A stretch of 64,000 bases of DNA from Nesterenkonia sedimenti (GTDB lineage: Bacteria > Actinomycetota > Actinomycetes > Actinomycetales > Micrococcaceae): positions 496,001-560,000 of the forward strand of contig NZ_JABAHY010000001.1 in assembly GCF_012641515.1 (NCBI RefSeq), written 5' to 3'. The translations under genes were made by a program, and so were the position numbers. Below the pieces are notes generated by a model. That model had not been told where the DNA came from. It was given only the letters and a program-made list of their open reading frames with translations, and ran no database searches. How positions within the stretch are numbered: the first letter of the stretch is position 1; each line of letters begins with the position of its first letter. Below are positions 42,539 through 51,861 of this stretch, piece by piece.

Positions 42539-44164
42539 GTGAGTCAGGCCGATACCACCGAGAAACGCCGGAAGCTGGAGCTGCGGCTGGGGGCTGACCG
42601 CTTCTCCCCCGGCTGGCTGGGCGCAGTCGTTCCAGCAGTGGTGGCGGTCTTTGCCGCATTATTACGTTTCCCGGGGCTGAGCGACCCCCATGCGCTGATC
42701 TTCGACGAGACCTATTACGCCAAAGATGCTTACGCCCTGCTGGAGGCCGGCTATGAGCTGGAATGGCCTGAGGGGGCCGATGATGTCTGGCTGGCTGAGG
42801 GCGAGACCCCGCAGCCGGGGGCAGCTGGTTCCTATGTGGTGCATCCGCCGCTGGGCAAATGGCTGATCGCCATCGGCATCCATCTCTTCGGCATTGAGCA
42901 GGCCACAGGTTGGCGTTTCGCCCCCGCCCTGGCCGGGGTTCTGGGCACTCTGCTGGTGGCATTGGTGGCCCAGCGGATGTTCCGCTCGGTATTCCTCGGC
43001 GGTGTGGCCGGTGTGCTCACCGCGGTGGAGGGCCATCATCTGGTGATGTCCCGGGTGGCGCTGCTGGATATCTTCCTGATGCTCTTCGTCCTGGCAGCAT
43101 TTGCCGCGCTGCTGGCCGATCGGTACAGCGGACGACGACGCCTGGCCGCCTGGGCAGCCGAGACACCAAGTGATTCACAGCTCTGGACAGCAGGCCCCTG
43201 GCTGCTGTGGCGGCCATGGCGGCTGGTTGCCGGGGTCCTGCTGGGCTGCGCGGTGGCTGTGAAGCTCTCCGGTCTGGCCTTCATCGCCGTCTTCGGGATC
43301 ATGGTGGTGCTCTGGGATATCGAGGCCCGCCGCACCTTGGGGATCCGGCGTTGGCTGCTCGGCGGCCTGCTGCGTGATGGCCTGCCGGCAGTCCTGACCG
43401 TCCTGCCGATGGCCCTGCTGACCTATCTGGCCTCCTGGACCGGTTGGCTGCTCGGTGAGCGGGGCTGGGACCGGGACGCCCATCCGAATCCCTTGGTGTC
43501 GCTGTGGCGGTATCACAGCTCGGCCACTGATTTTCACACCGGTCTGGACTCCGAGCATGAGTACGCCTCCCATCCCTGGACCTGGCTCTTCGCCGGCCGG
43601 CCAGTGTCGATGCACTATCAGTCCCGGGAGGAGGGCGAGGCCTTCGAGCACACCGCCATCGGCGGTGAGCCGGCGGTGGTCTGCCCCTATGACCACTGCT
43701 CCTCGGCAGTGCTGGATCTGCCGAATCCGCTGATCTGGTGGACCGGGGTGATTGCCCTACTCCTGGTGCTGCTGCTGTGGTTCGGGCGCCGAGATTTCCG
43801 CTATGGGGCAATCCTCGCCGGCTGGGTCGGCGGTTTCTTCGTCTGGCTGCTGGTCCTGATGTTCGGTGAGAACGACCGGACCATGTTCTTCTTCTACACC
43901 ATCAGCTACCACCCCTTCCTGATCCTGGCGATCACGGCGGTGGCGGCCCTGGTGCTGAGAGTCGGAACATCCCCAGTGGGCCGCGATGGCCAGTCACGGC
44001 CCAAGAGTCAGATCATCAGCGCCCAGCAGCGCAATACGGTGATGGTGCTCTGTTTCGTCCTGTTGGCGATTGCGGTCTCGGCCTATTTCTGGCCGCTGTG
44101 GACCGCTGAGATCATCCCCTATGAGCAGTGGCGCCAGCGCATGTGGCTGCAGTCCTGGATCTGA
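42539..44164 (+). CDS. pmt: Dolichyl-phosphate-mannose protein O-mannosyltransferase (PMT)
   Basis: The ~541-residue polytopic membrane enzyme transfers mannose from polyprenyl-phosphate-mannose to Ser/Thr of secreted proteins. It has the catalytic FDETYYAKDAYALLEAGYEL near residue 45, AVEGHHLVMSRVALLDIFLM, and many membrane helices. GTG 42539 starts the conserved part; the long frame upstream is only the antisense of rsmI. It overlaps the next gene by one base. It would glycosylate lipoproteins and stalk-type proteins such as the VWA pair. Confidence 0.93.
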   Translation: MSQADTTEKRRKLELRLGADRFSPGWLGAVVPAVVAVFAALLRFPGLSDPHALIFDETYYAKDAYALLEAGYELEWPEGADDVWLAEGETPQPGAAGSYVVHPPLGKWLIAIGIHLFGIEQATGWRFAPALAGVLGTLLVALVAQRMFRSVFLGGVAGVLTAVEGHHLVMSRVALLDIFLMLFVLAAFAALLADRYSGRRRLAAWAAETPSDSQLWTAGPWLLWRPWRLVAGVLLGCAVAVKLSGLAFIAVFGIMVVLWDIEARRTLGIRRWLLGGLLRDGLPAVLTVLPMALLTYLASWTGWLLGERGWDRDAHPNPLVSLWRYHSSATDFHTGLDSEHEYASHPWTWLFAGRPVSMHYQSREEGEAFEHTAIGGEPAVVCPYDHCSSAVLDLPNPLIWWTGVIALLLVLLLWFGRRDFRYGAILAGWVGGFFVWLLVLMFGENDRTMFFFYTISYHPFLILAITAVAALVLRVGTSPVGRDGQSRPKSQIISAQQRNTVMVLCFVLLAIAVSAYFWPLWTAEIIPYEQWRQRMWLQSWI

Positions 44165-44778
44165 TGTCAATGACGGAGCCCTCCCCCGCAGCAGCTAAGG
44201 CAGAGGTACGACGACGCCTCCGTACCGCCCGCAGGCAGCTCACCGCAGAGGACCTCCGCAGCCGTGGCGAACAGCTGGCTGAGGTCCTGACCGCACTCAT
44301 CCCCGCCGATGCCGTCCTCGCTGGCTTCCTCCCAATCCCCGGAGAGCCAGATCTGCTGCCGTTTCTGCACCGGCATATCAGCCGCGGCGGGGTGGTCTAT
44401 CTGCCGGTGATCGCCGATGCTGAGAACCGGCTTATGCAGTGGACTGCCTGGTCGCCTCAGACTCCCCTGCAGCCCAGCCCCTTTGCTCCGGTGAGCGAAC
44501 CGGCAGGCCCCAGGATCAGCACTGAGGAGCTCATCGGTGGGAAGCTGACAGTCCTGGTACCGGCCCTGGCAGTGGATACCTCAGGTGCCCGGCTGGGCCA
44601 GGGCGGCGGCTATTACGACACGCTCTTCCAGCAGAACCCGAAGCTGGCCACCAGGGCTCAGCTGCTGGCTGTGGTTCACTCCTGGGAGGTTCTTTCCCCG
44701 GGCAGTTTCCCGGTGGAGACCCATGATCTGCGGATCCAGCAGGCGGTGACCGAGACCGGAGTCCTCTCCTTGGGCTAG
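44164..44778 (+). CDS. 5-formyltetrahydrofolate cyclo-ligase
   Basis: The 204-residue enzyme turns 5-formyl-THF into 5,10-methenyl-THF using ATP. The N-terminus is basic (AAAKAEVRRRLRTARRQLTA), the middle has GFLPIPGEPDLLPFL, and the C-terminal substrate loop is DTSGARLGQGGGYYDTLF. The ATG overlaps the pmt stop (TGATG). Its stop lies inside the -10 box of the next gene, so the two units abut. Confidence 0.93.
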   Translation: MSMTEPSPAAAKAEVRRRLRTARRQLTAEDLRSRGEQLAEVLTALIPADAVLAGFLPIPGEPDLLPFLHRHISRGGVVYLPVIADAENRLMQWTAWSPQTPLQPSPFAPVSEPAGPRISTEELIGGKLTVLVPALAVDTSGARLGQGGGYYDTLFQQNPKLATRAQLLAVVHSWEVLSPGSFPVETHDLRIQQAVTETGVLSLG

Positions 44779-44780
44779 AA

Positions 44781-44807
44781 TTAGCACTCGATACTTCTGA
44801 GTGCTAA
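44781..44807 (+). promoter_or_regulatory. Perfect CIRCE element (HrcA operator) before fmdB
   Basis: TTAGCACTC (44781-44789), nine bases, GAGTGCTAA (44799-44807) is an exact match to the CIRCE operator of the heat-shock repressor HrcA. TAGAAT (44776-44781) immediately before it can serve as the -10 box, so transcription would begin inside the element. The first codon of fmdB follows 17 bases later, after GGGAGA. Confidence 0.93.
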
Positions 44808-44824
44808 CCCCGGGAGACTGGAAA

Positions 44825-45124
44825 ATGCCTACCTATGCCTATGCCTGTAAGGACTGCGGTCACGCCTTCGATATCGTGCAGTCCTTTACGGAGGATTCAC
44901 TGACTGAATGCCCCGAATGCTCCGGTGTGCTGCGGAAGAAGTTCGGCAATGTCGGTGTGACCTTCAAGGGTTCAGGCTTCTACCGCACCGATTCCCGCGG
45001 CAGCTCCTCCAGCAGCGATTCCAGCACCAGTTCCTCCGGTGAGTCCTCCAGCACCTCCTCGAGCTCCAGCAGTTCTAGCAGTTCCAGCAGCTCAACTGCG
45101 GCTGCCTCAACCTCCAGCTCTTAG
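44825..45124 (+). CDS. FmdB-family zinc-ribbon protein with Ser-rich tail
   Basis: The 99-residue protein starts with the FmdB zinc ribbon: MPTYAYACKDCGHAFDIVQ and LTECPECSG, two CxxC pairs for one zinc. KKFGNVGVTFKGSGFYRTD completes the conserved region at about residue 58. The remaining ~40 residues are almost all Ser with some Thr, Ala and Gly, written with mixed codons, so not a simple slippage tract. The role of the family is unclear. The perfect CIRCE element upstream puts it under probable HrcA heat-shock control. Confidence 0.9.
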   Translation: MPTYAYACKDCGHAFDIVQSFTEDSLTECPECSGVLRKKFGNVGVTFKGSGFYRTDSRGSSSSSDSSTSSSGESSSTSSSSSSSSSSSSSTAAASTSSS

Positions 45125-45981
45125 TCCTCCTCTCCGACGAGACTGAGGTGCAGCCGGCCGCTGTGGGTGGCCTCAGCGATGGCCTCAGCGGTCTGGGCAT
45201 CCACGGCGAGGATCACCACATTCTGCGCCTCGGTTCCGGCACCGAGCCAGTTCTCCGACTCCTCCTGCGGCACCCACAGCACCGGCACAGATTCGGCAAT
45301 CCGCCGCGGTCCGGTGTCCTCCTCGGGGATATCGGCTGAGGCTGTGACATCGACTCGTTGGCCTGGGGTCAGCATCCCGATGATGGCAGTATCTGCCGGC
45401 CGAACCGGAACCGCCACAGTTCCGGGATCGAAGCCTGCCAGGAGGCCGGGGCCCACCAATTGTGCGGGGTGCGCGATCGCCCCGGCAGGCAGTGTGGTGG
45501 CCGTTGTCTGGCCCAGGAAGTCTTCCAGCTGCCCGGAGTGGCCCTCGGGGACTGCGGAGGAGTCGATATCGGCGATCTCAAGGTGCTCTGCCTCCAGCCT
45601 CTCCCCCACTCCGATATCGGTGGTGACCCGCACCGCCTGGGTGGTCTCCAGCTCGGGGGCCTCAGCCGCCAGCAGCACTGCCGCTGCGGCTGCCAGGGCC
45701 AGGGTTATGGCCACCGGTATCCGGAATCTGCGGATCCACCGGTAGAGCCCACCGGGTTTCAGCCGGCGGCTGACCCGCGGCGGCTTGCTCCGCTGCCGCC
45801 GTCGTCGTTGTCGGTCACGGGAGGCAGAGCGCCTGCGGGTCTCCACCGGCGCTTCCGGCCGGGGTGCAGCATGCTGAGGTCTGCCCGGCGTGAAGGGGAC
45901 ACTCTTCTCAGTCACTGGCCTCGGTCTGCGGATATGCCGCCGGCGCGCCGGGGCGATGGCTGAGAAGGTCTCACTGCTCAT
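45121..45981 (-). CDS. SAF-domain membrane protein (CpaB/RcpC-like)
   Basis: The 286-residue protein has a basic, Arg-rich cytoplasmic N-terminus (about 1-85), one membrane helix (IPVAITLALAAAAAVLLAA) and an outer SAF-like domain (VTTDIGVGERLEAEHLEIAD; LPAGAIAHPAQL) followed by TPGQRVDVTASAD. The arrangement recalls CpaB/RcpC of Flp/Tad pili, but no tad genes are in view. It could be a lone sugar-binding or pilus-base protein. It converges on fmdB with a four-base overlap. Confidence 0.82.
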   Translation of the reverse strand: MSSETFSAIAPARRRHIRRPRPVTEKSVPFTPGRPQHAAPRPEAPVETRRRSASRDRQRRRRQRSKPPRVSRRLKPGGLYRWIRRFRIPVAITLALAAAAAVLLAAEAPELETTQAVRVTTDIGVGERLEAEHLEIADIDSSAVPEGHSGQLEDFLGQTTATTLPAGAIAHPAQLVGPGLLAGFDPGTVAVPVRPADTAIIGMLTPGQRVDVTASADIPEEDTGPRRIAESVPVLWVPQEESENWLGAGTEAQNVVILAVDAQTAEAIAEATHSGRLHLSLVGEED

Positions 45982-46085
45982 ACCGGCCAGCATGCAGCCG
46001 AGCGCACCCCGCGCCTGGGCCTATGGGCCGGACTGTGGAGACACCGGAGTGTCCCAGGGACCCTTACTGGGGCTGGGGAAAACCC

Positions 46086-46268
46086 TCACCAATGCGGTGG
46101 GCGTTCGGCCTTCATCCATTCACCCCGGGCATCCTCCTGCGGGAGTTCCTCCGGGGACTCAGCGCTCTCCACCGGGGAGATGAGCCCACCCTGGGCTTCG
46201 ATCTCCTCGGCCCGTTCGGCAGTGCCGGGGGCAACTACTCGCCGATGGCGGCGTCGTTCTGTGTTCAT
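46086..46268 (-). CDS. Small conserved actinobacterial-type protein ending in PPHW
   Basis: The 60-residue product is polar: an Arg-rich start (MNTERRRHRRVVAPGT), an acidic middle and a terminal KAERPPHW. Short proteins of this shape, basic at the front and ending PPHW, commonly follow the large helicase-like ATPase in related actinobacteria, which is my basis for calling it real. It begins nine bases after the ATPase stop on the same strand. The function is unknown. The stretch 45982-46085 holds no gene. Confidence 0.65.
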   Translation of the reverse strand: MNTERRRHRRVVAPGTAERAEEIEAQGGLISPVESAESPEELPQEDARGEWMKAERPPHW

Positions 46269-46277
46269 CTCGGTCTT

Positions 46278-49200
46278 TCAGGGCCGCCGCTGGTTGGGGC
46301 TGGGCCACCGCTTATGCCGGCGGTGGGCCTCCTCATCGGACTCATCAGCGGCTCCCCCGAAGGTGACCGGCCCCGTGGTGTTGGTCAGTCGCCCACGGCC
46401 GTGCTGGGCGAACTCCGGACCGGAGCCCAGTCCCACCTTCTCAGCGACCATCTCAGTAGCCGCTGTGGGATCGGTGAAGACCTCGATGGTCCACAGCACC
46501 ATGTACTCCCAGCCCAGCTGCTCGAAGCGGGCAGGGCGCTGCCGGGCGCGTTCACGCACGGAGAGCCCTGCATAGGAATCCGTTCCGTCAGAGACCATGG
46601 CAATTGGACGGACCGTGGACTGAGCGGTGATCCGGCGGGGGCATGCCGCCAGGTCCAGGGTGCCGCGGAAACCGTCCTCGACCCGGCCGCCGCGGGCCCT
46701 GATCCGGTCCACCAGATCCAGCACCAGGGGGTCGGCGAGATCGGCCGAACCGCTGGGATTGGTCTCTGTGCCATCGGCAAGCTGCAGGAGCTTATGCAGC
46801 AGTTTCGCAGCCGGCTGCAGCTTCTCGGGGTCGAGGTCCTCGGCCTTGATGGAGCTGACCACGGTGAGCCGGCCGCGGGCGCGGGTGAGCCCCTGGGCGA
46901 TGTACTCGGGACCGCGGGGTCCGGAGAGCTCTCCCCAGTCGTGGGCGGCCTCGCCCTTGGCGGAGCGGCCGAAGCCCAGGGAGAAGATCACATCATCGCG
47001 GACCAGTGAGTGGCAGCGTTCCACAGGGGCGACGACGAATTTCTCACCGGTGCCGATTCCTGCGGCCCCGGCTCCGGAGCCGCCGGGCACACCGGCTGCT
47101 CCGTGTTCGAAGAAGGGCGCGGCCCAGGGGTGGTTGGCCAGGTGGAGCCGGATGGCATCGGCGACTCGCTTGGCATGCCATTCGGATCCGGTGACCACGG
47201 CCAGGGAGCGGTTGCGGTGGGCCCGGACATGTTCGAAGACCAAGTCCACCACCCGGTTGACCTCGGCGGTGGGCGACTCCACCGGTTCCCGTCCGCCGGT
47301 TCCGTTGACCTGTTCGAAGCGCAGGCGCCGGCCCTGACCGGTCAGCTGGGCGGCATCGGGCAGGCGGACCAGCCGGCTCTCGTAGAGGGAGTCAGACAGC
47401 AGCTGGGTCAGCTCCTGGTCGACCCCGCGGTGGACCTCGGAGAGCCGATAGGTGGGCAGCACACGCTCCAGCTCCTGGTAGATGGAACCCGGCACCTGGG
47501 CCTCGGCCTCGCGGGCGATGGGATCGGCGGAGACGATCATCGGTTTGGGCGCACCGGAGACCGGATCACCGAAGGCCACCACCTGTTTGGCCCGGGAGAC
47601 CGCGCCCAGTGCCGAGGGCACATCCAGGGTTTCGGCATCGAGCAGGATCACTGTATCGAAGCTGGGGGTGCCGGGTTCACCGGCGGGGAACTGGGAGGCC
47701 AGGCCTACCGGTGAGGTCGCCCAGATGGGCACCAGCGGCTGGGTGATCTCCGGTGCCACCGATTCCAGGGCGGCCACAGTGGGAACGGAGTCCCGCAGGA
47801 GGCTGCGCAGATGGGCGGCGGCATCGGGATGGGACTCCACGGCGGACTTCCAGCGCACTGCCAGAGTGTGGTTCAGCCGCTGGGCACCGGATTCGATATG
47901 GGAGGCATCGGCACTGCGGAACTCGGCTTCGGTCCGCCGGAGGTTCTCCCCGGTGGTCATCGCCAAGTACTCATCCCCGGAGATCATCGCTTCCAGGGCG
48001 GACTGCCACCAGGCCAGCTCCAGCTCATCGGCGACCTGGGCGGCTGGGACCTCACGTTCGGCGAGGTCCTCCAGCAGCTCGGCGAAGCCCTGTTCGGTCA
48101 GCTGCTCGGCCAGCAGAGTGCGCTCTGGGAGGGTCAGCAGCGAATGCTCGTCCTCCTCCAACTGTTCGATAGTGCTGATCAGCTCTTCAACGGGGAGGTC
48201 AAAGAGGGTCTGGTCACCTGGGCGCAGCACGCCGACGAGTTTCTGCAGCCGGGTCTGGACCTCGCCGACCCTATTGATGAGGGAGTCGAGGTTCTTCGGG
48301 ACCCGGGGCAGTCCGGCGTCGTCGTTATTCTCATCGATCCAGCCGGTCCATTCCTCACGTTCGGACTGGACATCGACTAAGGAGGAGTGCAGATCGTTGA
48401 TGGAGACCCCGGAGCGGATGTATTCCTTGGCCACCCGGCGCAGCCGGGAGCGGGCCATGGAGCTCATCTCCACGTTATTCTGCCGGCGCCACCAGCCCGG
48501 TGCGGTGGCGGCGATGAGATCGTCGACGTCGCGGGCGTAGATATCGTGGCTGAACCGGCCCAGGGATTCCTGGACCCTCTGGAAGAGCAGCACCTGGGAG
48601 TGCCATTCGGAGAAGGTCTTCCCGGGGCGGACTCCCACGGCAGCGCAGGCGGTCTCCATCTGTTCGCGGAAGCCGGGCAGCTCCTCGCGCAGCTGGCTGA
48701 CCAGGGCCTGGGCGTCGGTGGTCTCCTGGCGGTTGGAGAGCTTCGCGCCGAACCAGGCACTGGAGCGGGTCTCGGCCGAGAATTCTCCGAGCTCGGCGAT
48801 CCGCTTCAGCTTCACGGAGACCCCGCTGCGGTCCACCGTGTTGTCCAGTACCGAGCGCTTCAGCCGGACATTGGTGCCCGGTGCGGGGCTGAGACTGGTC
48901 AGGGCTGCCAGGGCCTGCATGGCCTGGTACGGAGAGCAGTTCCAGCGCTGGCGGACCTTATGCAGGCTGGCCACATGGTCACGCAGCTGGTGGCGGCGTT
49001 CGCTGACCCGACTGTGCAGCTGGCTCAGCCGCGGGGGTTCGGCCCGTTCGGCGCGTTTGATCGCCCGGACCACCTGGGTGCGCAGCTCCTCCGAGGGCGA
49101 GGAGGCCGAGAGCGGGCCGGCGGTGACACTGACGGCCAGGGTGCCGGCTTTGGCTGCCGAGAGCCGCTGGGTGAATTCGGTGAGTGTATCGGCCCGTTCG

Positions 49201-50165
49201 GCAATGACCAGCACGCGTTTGCCCGACCAGGCCAGTCCTGCTGCGGCGTTGACCGCGGTCTGGGTCTGCCCGGTGCCCGGCGGGGTGGAGACCACTGCCG
49301 AGACTCCGGAGAGGATGGCGTCCAGTGCGGCCTGCTGGTCGGCGTCGGCGTCGGTGATCAGCCGTTCGTCCTCAGGTGTGCGCTCATCCACCGGATCCAG
49401 GGCCTCAGCGGCCTCCAGGGGCTCAGCCTGGTCGAGTTCCTCGCCGCTGCTCAGGGCGGTCAGCACCGGATGCTGAAGGTCCAGGCTCTGCGGGTTTCCG
49501 AGGTCGGCGAGATCGGCGAAGGTGGAGACATAGAGCTGTTTCCAGACCTGCAGGGATCCCAGGGGGCCATCGCCCTCGGTATTGGCGGCGATGCGGGAGA
49601 GTGCATCGGCGGTGCGGTGGGGGTCGAACCGGGCGGTGACATAGCCGGTGGCCTGGAACTCATCGGGGTCCAGGACTATCCCATGCCGCTGTTTCAGGTG
49701 CCGGGCCAGGGCGGGGTTGAGCTGGGCGGGTGCAGTGAACTGCAGCTCGTAGTCGGTATTGCCCACGCTGGTGGCCTCGGCACGGCTGCGCAGGGCAATG
49801 GGCACCAGCATCACCGGGGCGGTGAAGGACTCGGTACCGGCATCGGTGGTCTCGGACCAGGAGGCGATCCCGGCGGCCAGACAGCCGACTTCGATACCGC
49901 GCTCTTCGCGCATCTCGCGGATTTTGGTGCGGATATTTCCGGCAGCTTTGGCCGCGGGGTCGAAGACCGAGGGGTTGTTCAGCAGCGTTGAGAGCCGTGT
50001 GCGGCGCCCGCCCAGCAGCTGCATCAGACCTGAGGCGTTGGCCTCTGTGAGGTCGATGGCATTGTGCTGGCTGGGGGTGAACCGCAGCATGGTGTCGTTC
50101 TCAGTGCCGGTGCCCTGGGACTCGATCCAGGCTTCAGCCGACGCGGCGGACTCCTTGGCGCTCAC
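46278..50165 (-). CDS. Large SF1 helicase-like ATPase (DNA2/NAM7 type) with altered Walker A
   Basis: The 1295-residue protein has an N-terminal region of unknown fold, then a helicase core. Walker A reads TPPGTGQTQT at 294-303, where the usual lysine is Gln (Q300, CAG). Walker B is also unusual (VILLDAET rather than DEA). Later motifs are VVAFGDPVSGAPKPM, LVRDDVIFSLGFGRSAKG and QGLTRARGRLTVVSS. The last ~120 residues contain RPARFEQLGWEYMVLWTIEV, like Vsr/DUF559 nuclease-type ends. Loss of the lysine suggests weak or no ATP hydrolysis, but I recall a similar motif in relatives, so it may be normal for this family. The start is GTG with GGAGG upstream. Confidence 0.8.
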   Translation of the reverse strand: MSAKESAASAEAWIESQGTGTENDTMLRFTPSQHNAIDLTEANASGLMQLLGGRRTRLSTLLNNPSVFDPAAKAAGNIRTKIREMREERGIEVGCLAAGIASWSETTDAGTESFTAPVMLVPIALRSRAEATSVGNTDYELQFTAPAQLNPALARHLKQRHGIVLDPDEFQATGYVTARFDPHRTADALSRIAANTEGDGPLGSLQVWKQLYVSTFADLADLGNPQSLDLQHPVLTALSSGEELDQAEPLEAAEALDPVDERTPEDERLITDADADQQAALDAILSGVSAVVSTPPGTGQTQTAVNAAAGLAWSGKRVLVIAERADTLTEFTQRLSAAKAGTLAVSVTAGPLSASSPSEELRTQVVRAIKRAERAEPPRLSQLHSRVSERRHQLRDHVASLHKVRQRWNCSPYQAMQALAALTSLSPAPGTNVRLKRSVLDNTVDRSGVSVKLKRIAELGEFSAETRSSAWFGAKLSNRQETTDAQALVSQLREELPGFREQMETACAAVGVRPGKTFSEWHSQVLLFQRVQESLGRFSHDIYARDVDDLIAATAPGWWRRQNNVEMSSMARSRLRRVAKEYIRSGVSINDLHSSLVDVQSEREEWTGWIDENNDDAGLPRVPKNLDSLINRVGEVQTRLQKLVGVLRPGDQTLFDLPVEELISTIEQLEEDEHSLLTLPERTLLAEQLTEQGFAELLEDLAEREVPAAQVADELELAWWQSALEAMISGDEYLAMTTGENLRRTEAEFRSADASHIESGAQRLNHTLAVRWKSAVESHPDAAAHLRSLLRDSVPTVAALESVAPEITQPLVPIWATSPVGLASQFPAGEPGTPSFDTVILLDAETLDVPSALGAVSRAKQVVAFGDPVSGAPKPMIVSADPIAREAEAQVPGSIYQELERVLPTYRLSEVHRGVDQELTQLLSDSLYESRLVRLPDAAQLTGQGRRLRFEQVNGTGGREPVESPTAEVNRVVDLVFEHVRAHRNRSLAVVTGSEWHAKRVADAIRLHLANHPWAAPFFEHGAAGVPGGSGAGAAGIGTGEKFVVAPVERCHSLVRDDVIFSLGFGRSAKGEAAHDWGELSGPRGPEYIAQGLTRARGRLTVVSSIKAEDLDPEKLQPAAKLLHKLLQLADGTETNPSGSADLADPLVLDLVDRIRARGGRVEDGFRGTLDLAACPRRITAQSTVRPIAMVSDGTDSYAGLSVRERARQRPARFEQLGWEYMVLWTIEVFTDPTAATEMVAEKVGLGSGPEFAQHGRGRLTNTTGPVTFGGAADESDEEAHRRHKRWPSPNQRRP

Positions 50166-50169
50166 CTAT

Positions 50170-50205
50170 TTCCTCCACAACAGTCACAGCAAGGGTTTGG
50201 AGGAA
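50170..50205 (-). promoter_or_regulatory. Inverted repeat pairing the helicase-gene ribosome-binding site
   Basis: TTCCTCCA (50170-50177) and TGGAGGAA (50198-50205) are an 8-bp perfect inverted repeat separated by 20 bases, in the gap between guaA and the helicase-like gene. On the mRNA the arm next to the GTG holds GGAGG, the ribosome-binding site. A hairpin here could close that site or end guaA transcription. Confidence 0.45.
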
Positions 50206-50213
50206 GGTTACCC

Positions 50214-51824
50214 CTATTCCCATTCAATGGTCCCTGGGGGTTTCGAGGTCACGTCGAGGGTTACTCGGTTGATCTCTTCGACCTCGTTGGTGATGCGGTT
50301 CGAGATGGTCGCCAGCAGCTCGTAGGGCAGCCGTGACCAGTCGGCGGTCATCGCGTCTTCGGAGCTGACCGGGCGCAGCACCACGGGGTGGCCGTAGGTG
50401 CGGCCATCGCCCTGGACACCGACTGAGCGGACATCTGCCAGCAGGACCACCGGCATCTGCCAGACCTCGGCGTCGAGGCCGGATTCGGTCAGCTCCTCGC
50501 GGGCGATGGCATCGGCGGCACGCAGGATCTCCAGACGGGATTCGGTGACCTCGCCGATGATCCGGATGCCCAGGCCGGGGCCCGGGAAGGGGTGGCGCTG
50601 GACGATCTCTGCCGGCAGGCCCAGTTCGGCACCGACAGCGCGGACCTCGTCTTTGAACAGGGCGCGCAGAGGTTCGACCAGTTGGAACTCGAGATCCTCG
50701 GGCAGCCCACCGACATTGTGGTGGGATTTGATATTTGCCGCACCTTCTCCCCCGCCGGATTCGACGACGTCGGGGTAGAGAGTGCCCTGAACCAGGAATT
50801 CGACCTTGGCGCCTTCGGCCTCGGCCTCCTCCAGGATATTGCGCTCGGCCTCCTCGAAGGCGCGGATGAATTCCCGGCCGATGATCTTGCGCTTCTCCTC
50901 AGGGTCGGCGACTCCGGCCAGTGCGGTCAGGAAGCGTTTCTTCTCATCGGCGATGTAGAGCTTGGCGCCGGTGGCGGCGACGAAGTCTCGTTCGACCTGT
51001 TCGGCCTCACCTTCGCGCATCAGACCGTGGTCGACGAAGACACAGGTCAGCTGGTCACCGATGGCTTTCTGGACCAGGGCGGCGGCCACGGCGGAGTCCA
51101 CTCCCCCAGAGAGCCCGCAGATAGCGCGGGCATCGCCGACCTGCTCGCGGATGGCCGCGACCTGTTCTTCGACGATATTGCCGGTGGTCCATTCTGGGGT
51201 CAGGCCTGCCCCTTCGTAGAGGAAGTTCTCGATGACCCGCTGGCCCTGAGGTGAGTGTTTGACCTCGGGGTGCCACTGCACCCCGTAGAGACGGCGGTCC
51301 TCATCGGCGAAGCAGGCTACTGGGGCGGCATCGGAGACCGCGAGAACTTCGAAGCCCTCGGGCGCTTTGGTCACCGCATCCCCGTGGCTCATCCAGGTGG
51401 TCTGGACGGCATCGGTGCCGTCGAGCAGACCATGGGGGACGTTGGTGGCGCGGACTTCAGTCTTGCCGTATTCGCGGTCGCCGGTGCGGGCGACTTCGCC
51501 GCCCAGGGAGTGGGCCATGGCCTGGAACCCGTAGCAGATGCCCAGTACGGGGATCCCGGCCTCGAAAAGTTCACGTTCCACGGAGGGTGCGCCCTCGGCG
51601 TAGACGCTGGAGGGGCCTCCGGAGAGGATCACGGCTGCCGGCTGGCGGCTGATGATCTCGGCTGCCGGCAGGGTGTGCGGAACCACCTCGGAGTAGACCC
51701 GGGCCTCGCGGACTCGGCGGGCGATCAGCTGGGCGTACTGGGCGCCGTAGTCGACCACCAGCACAGTCTGCGCGCTGTGGTCTGGACGTTCGGCAGCAGG
51801 GGCTTGGGTCTCAGCAGAAGTCAC
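50214..51824 (-). CDS. guaA: GMP synthase (glutamine-hydrolysing)
   Basis: The 536-residue enzyme converts XMP to GMP. The N-terminal class-I amidotransferase has the nucleophile in [17 protein letters not shown] and the His/Glu pair in [12 protein letters not shown]. The ATP pyrophosphatase loop is [14 protein letters not shown]. The C-terminal dimerisation domain includes [13 protein letters not shown] and ends with the family's PPGTIEWE. Length is normal. Confidence 0.97.
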   Translation of the reverse strand: MTSAETQAPAAERPDHSAQTVLVVDYGAQYAQLIARRVREARVYSEVVPHTLPAAEIISRQPAAVILSGGPSSVYAEGAPSVERELFEAGIPVLGICYGFQAMAHSLGGEVARTGDREYGKTEVRATNVPHGLLDGTDAVQTTWMSHGDAVTKAPEGFEVLAVSDAAPVACFADEDRRLYGVQWHPEVKHSPQGQRVIENFLYEGAGLTPEWTTGNIVEEQVAAIREQVGDARAICGLSGGVDSAVAAALVQKAIGDQLTCVFVDHGLMREGEAEQVERDFVAATGAKLYIADEKKRFLTALAGVADPEEKRKIIGREFIRAFEEAERNILEEAEAEGAKVEFLVQGTLYPDVVESGGGEGAANIKSHHNVGGLPEDLEFQLVEPLRALFKDEVRAVGAELGLPAEIVQRHPFPGPGLGIRIIGEVTESRLEILRAADAIAREELTESGLDAEVWQMPVVLLADVRSVGVQGDGRTYGHPVVLRPVSSEDAMTADWSRLPYELLATISNRITNEVEEINRVTLDVTSKPPGTIEWE

Positions 51825-51861
51825 CCGTACATCCTATCTGTGTTGGTCAGGACCGCGTTGG

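Noticed and set aside
44990-45120. Repeat expansion in the fmdB Ser tail
   Set aside because: Serine codons alternate between AGC and TCC, so it is not a simple DNA repeat; Ser-rich tails are common in this family.
45121-45981. Tad/Flp pilus locus
   Set aside because: Only a CpaB-like SAF protein is present; no cpaF, tadB/C or flp gene is nearby.
48387-49991. 534-codon plus-strand ORF opposite the helicase-like gene
   Set aside because: Shadow of the long reading frame; repetitive Gly-rich translation with no motif.
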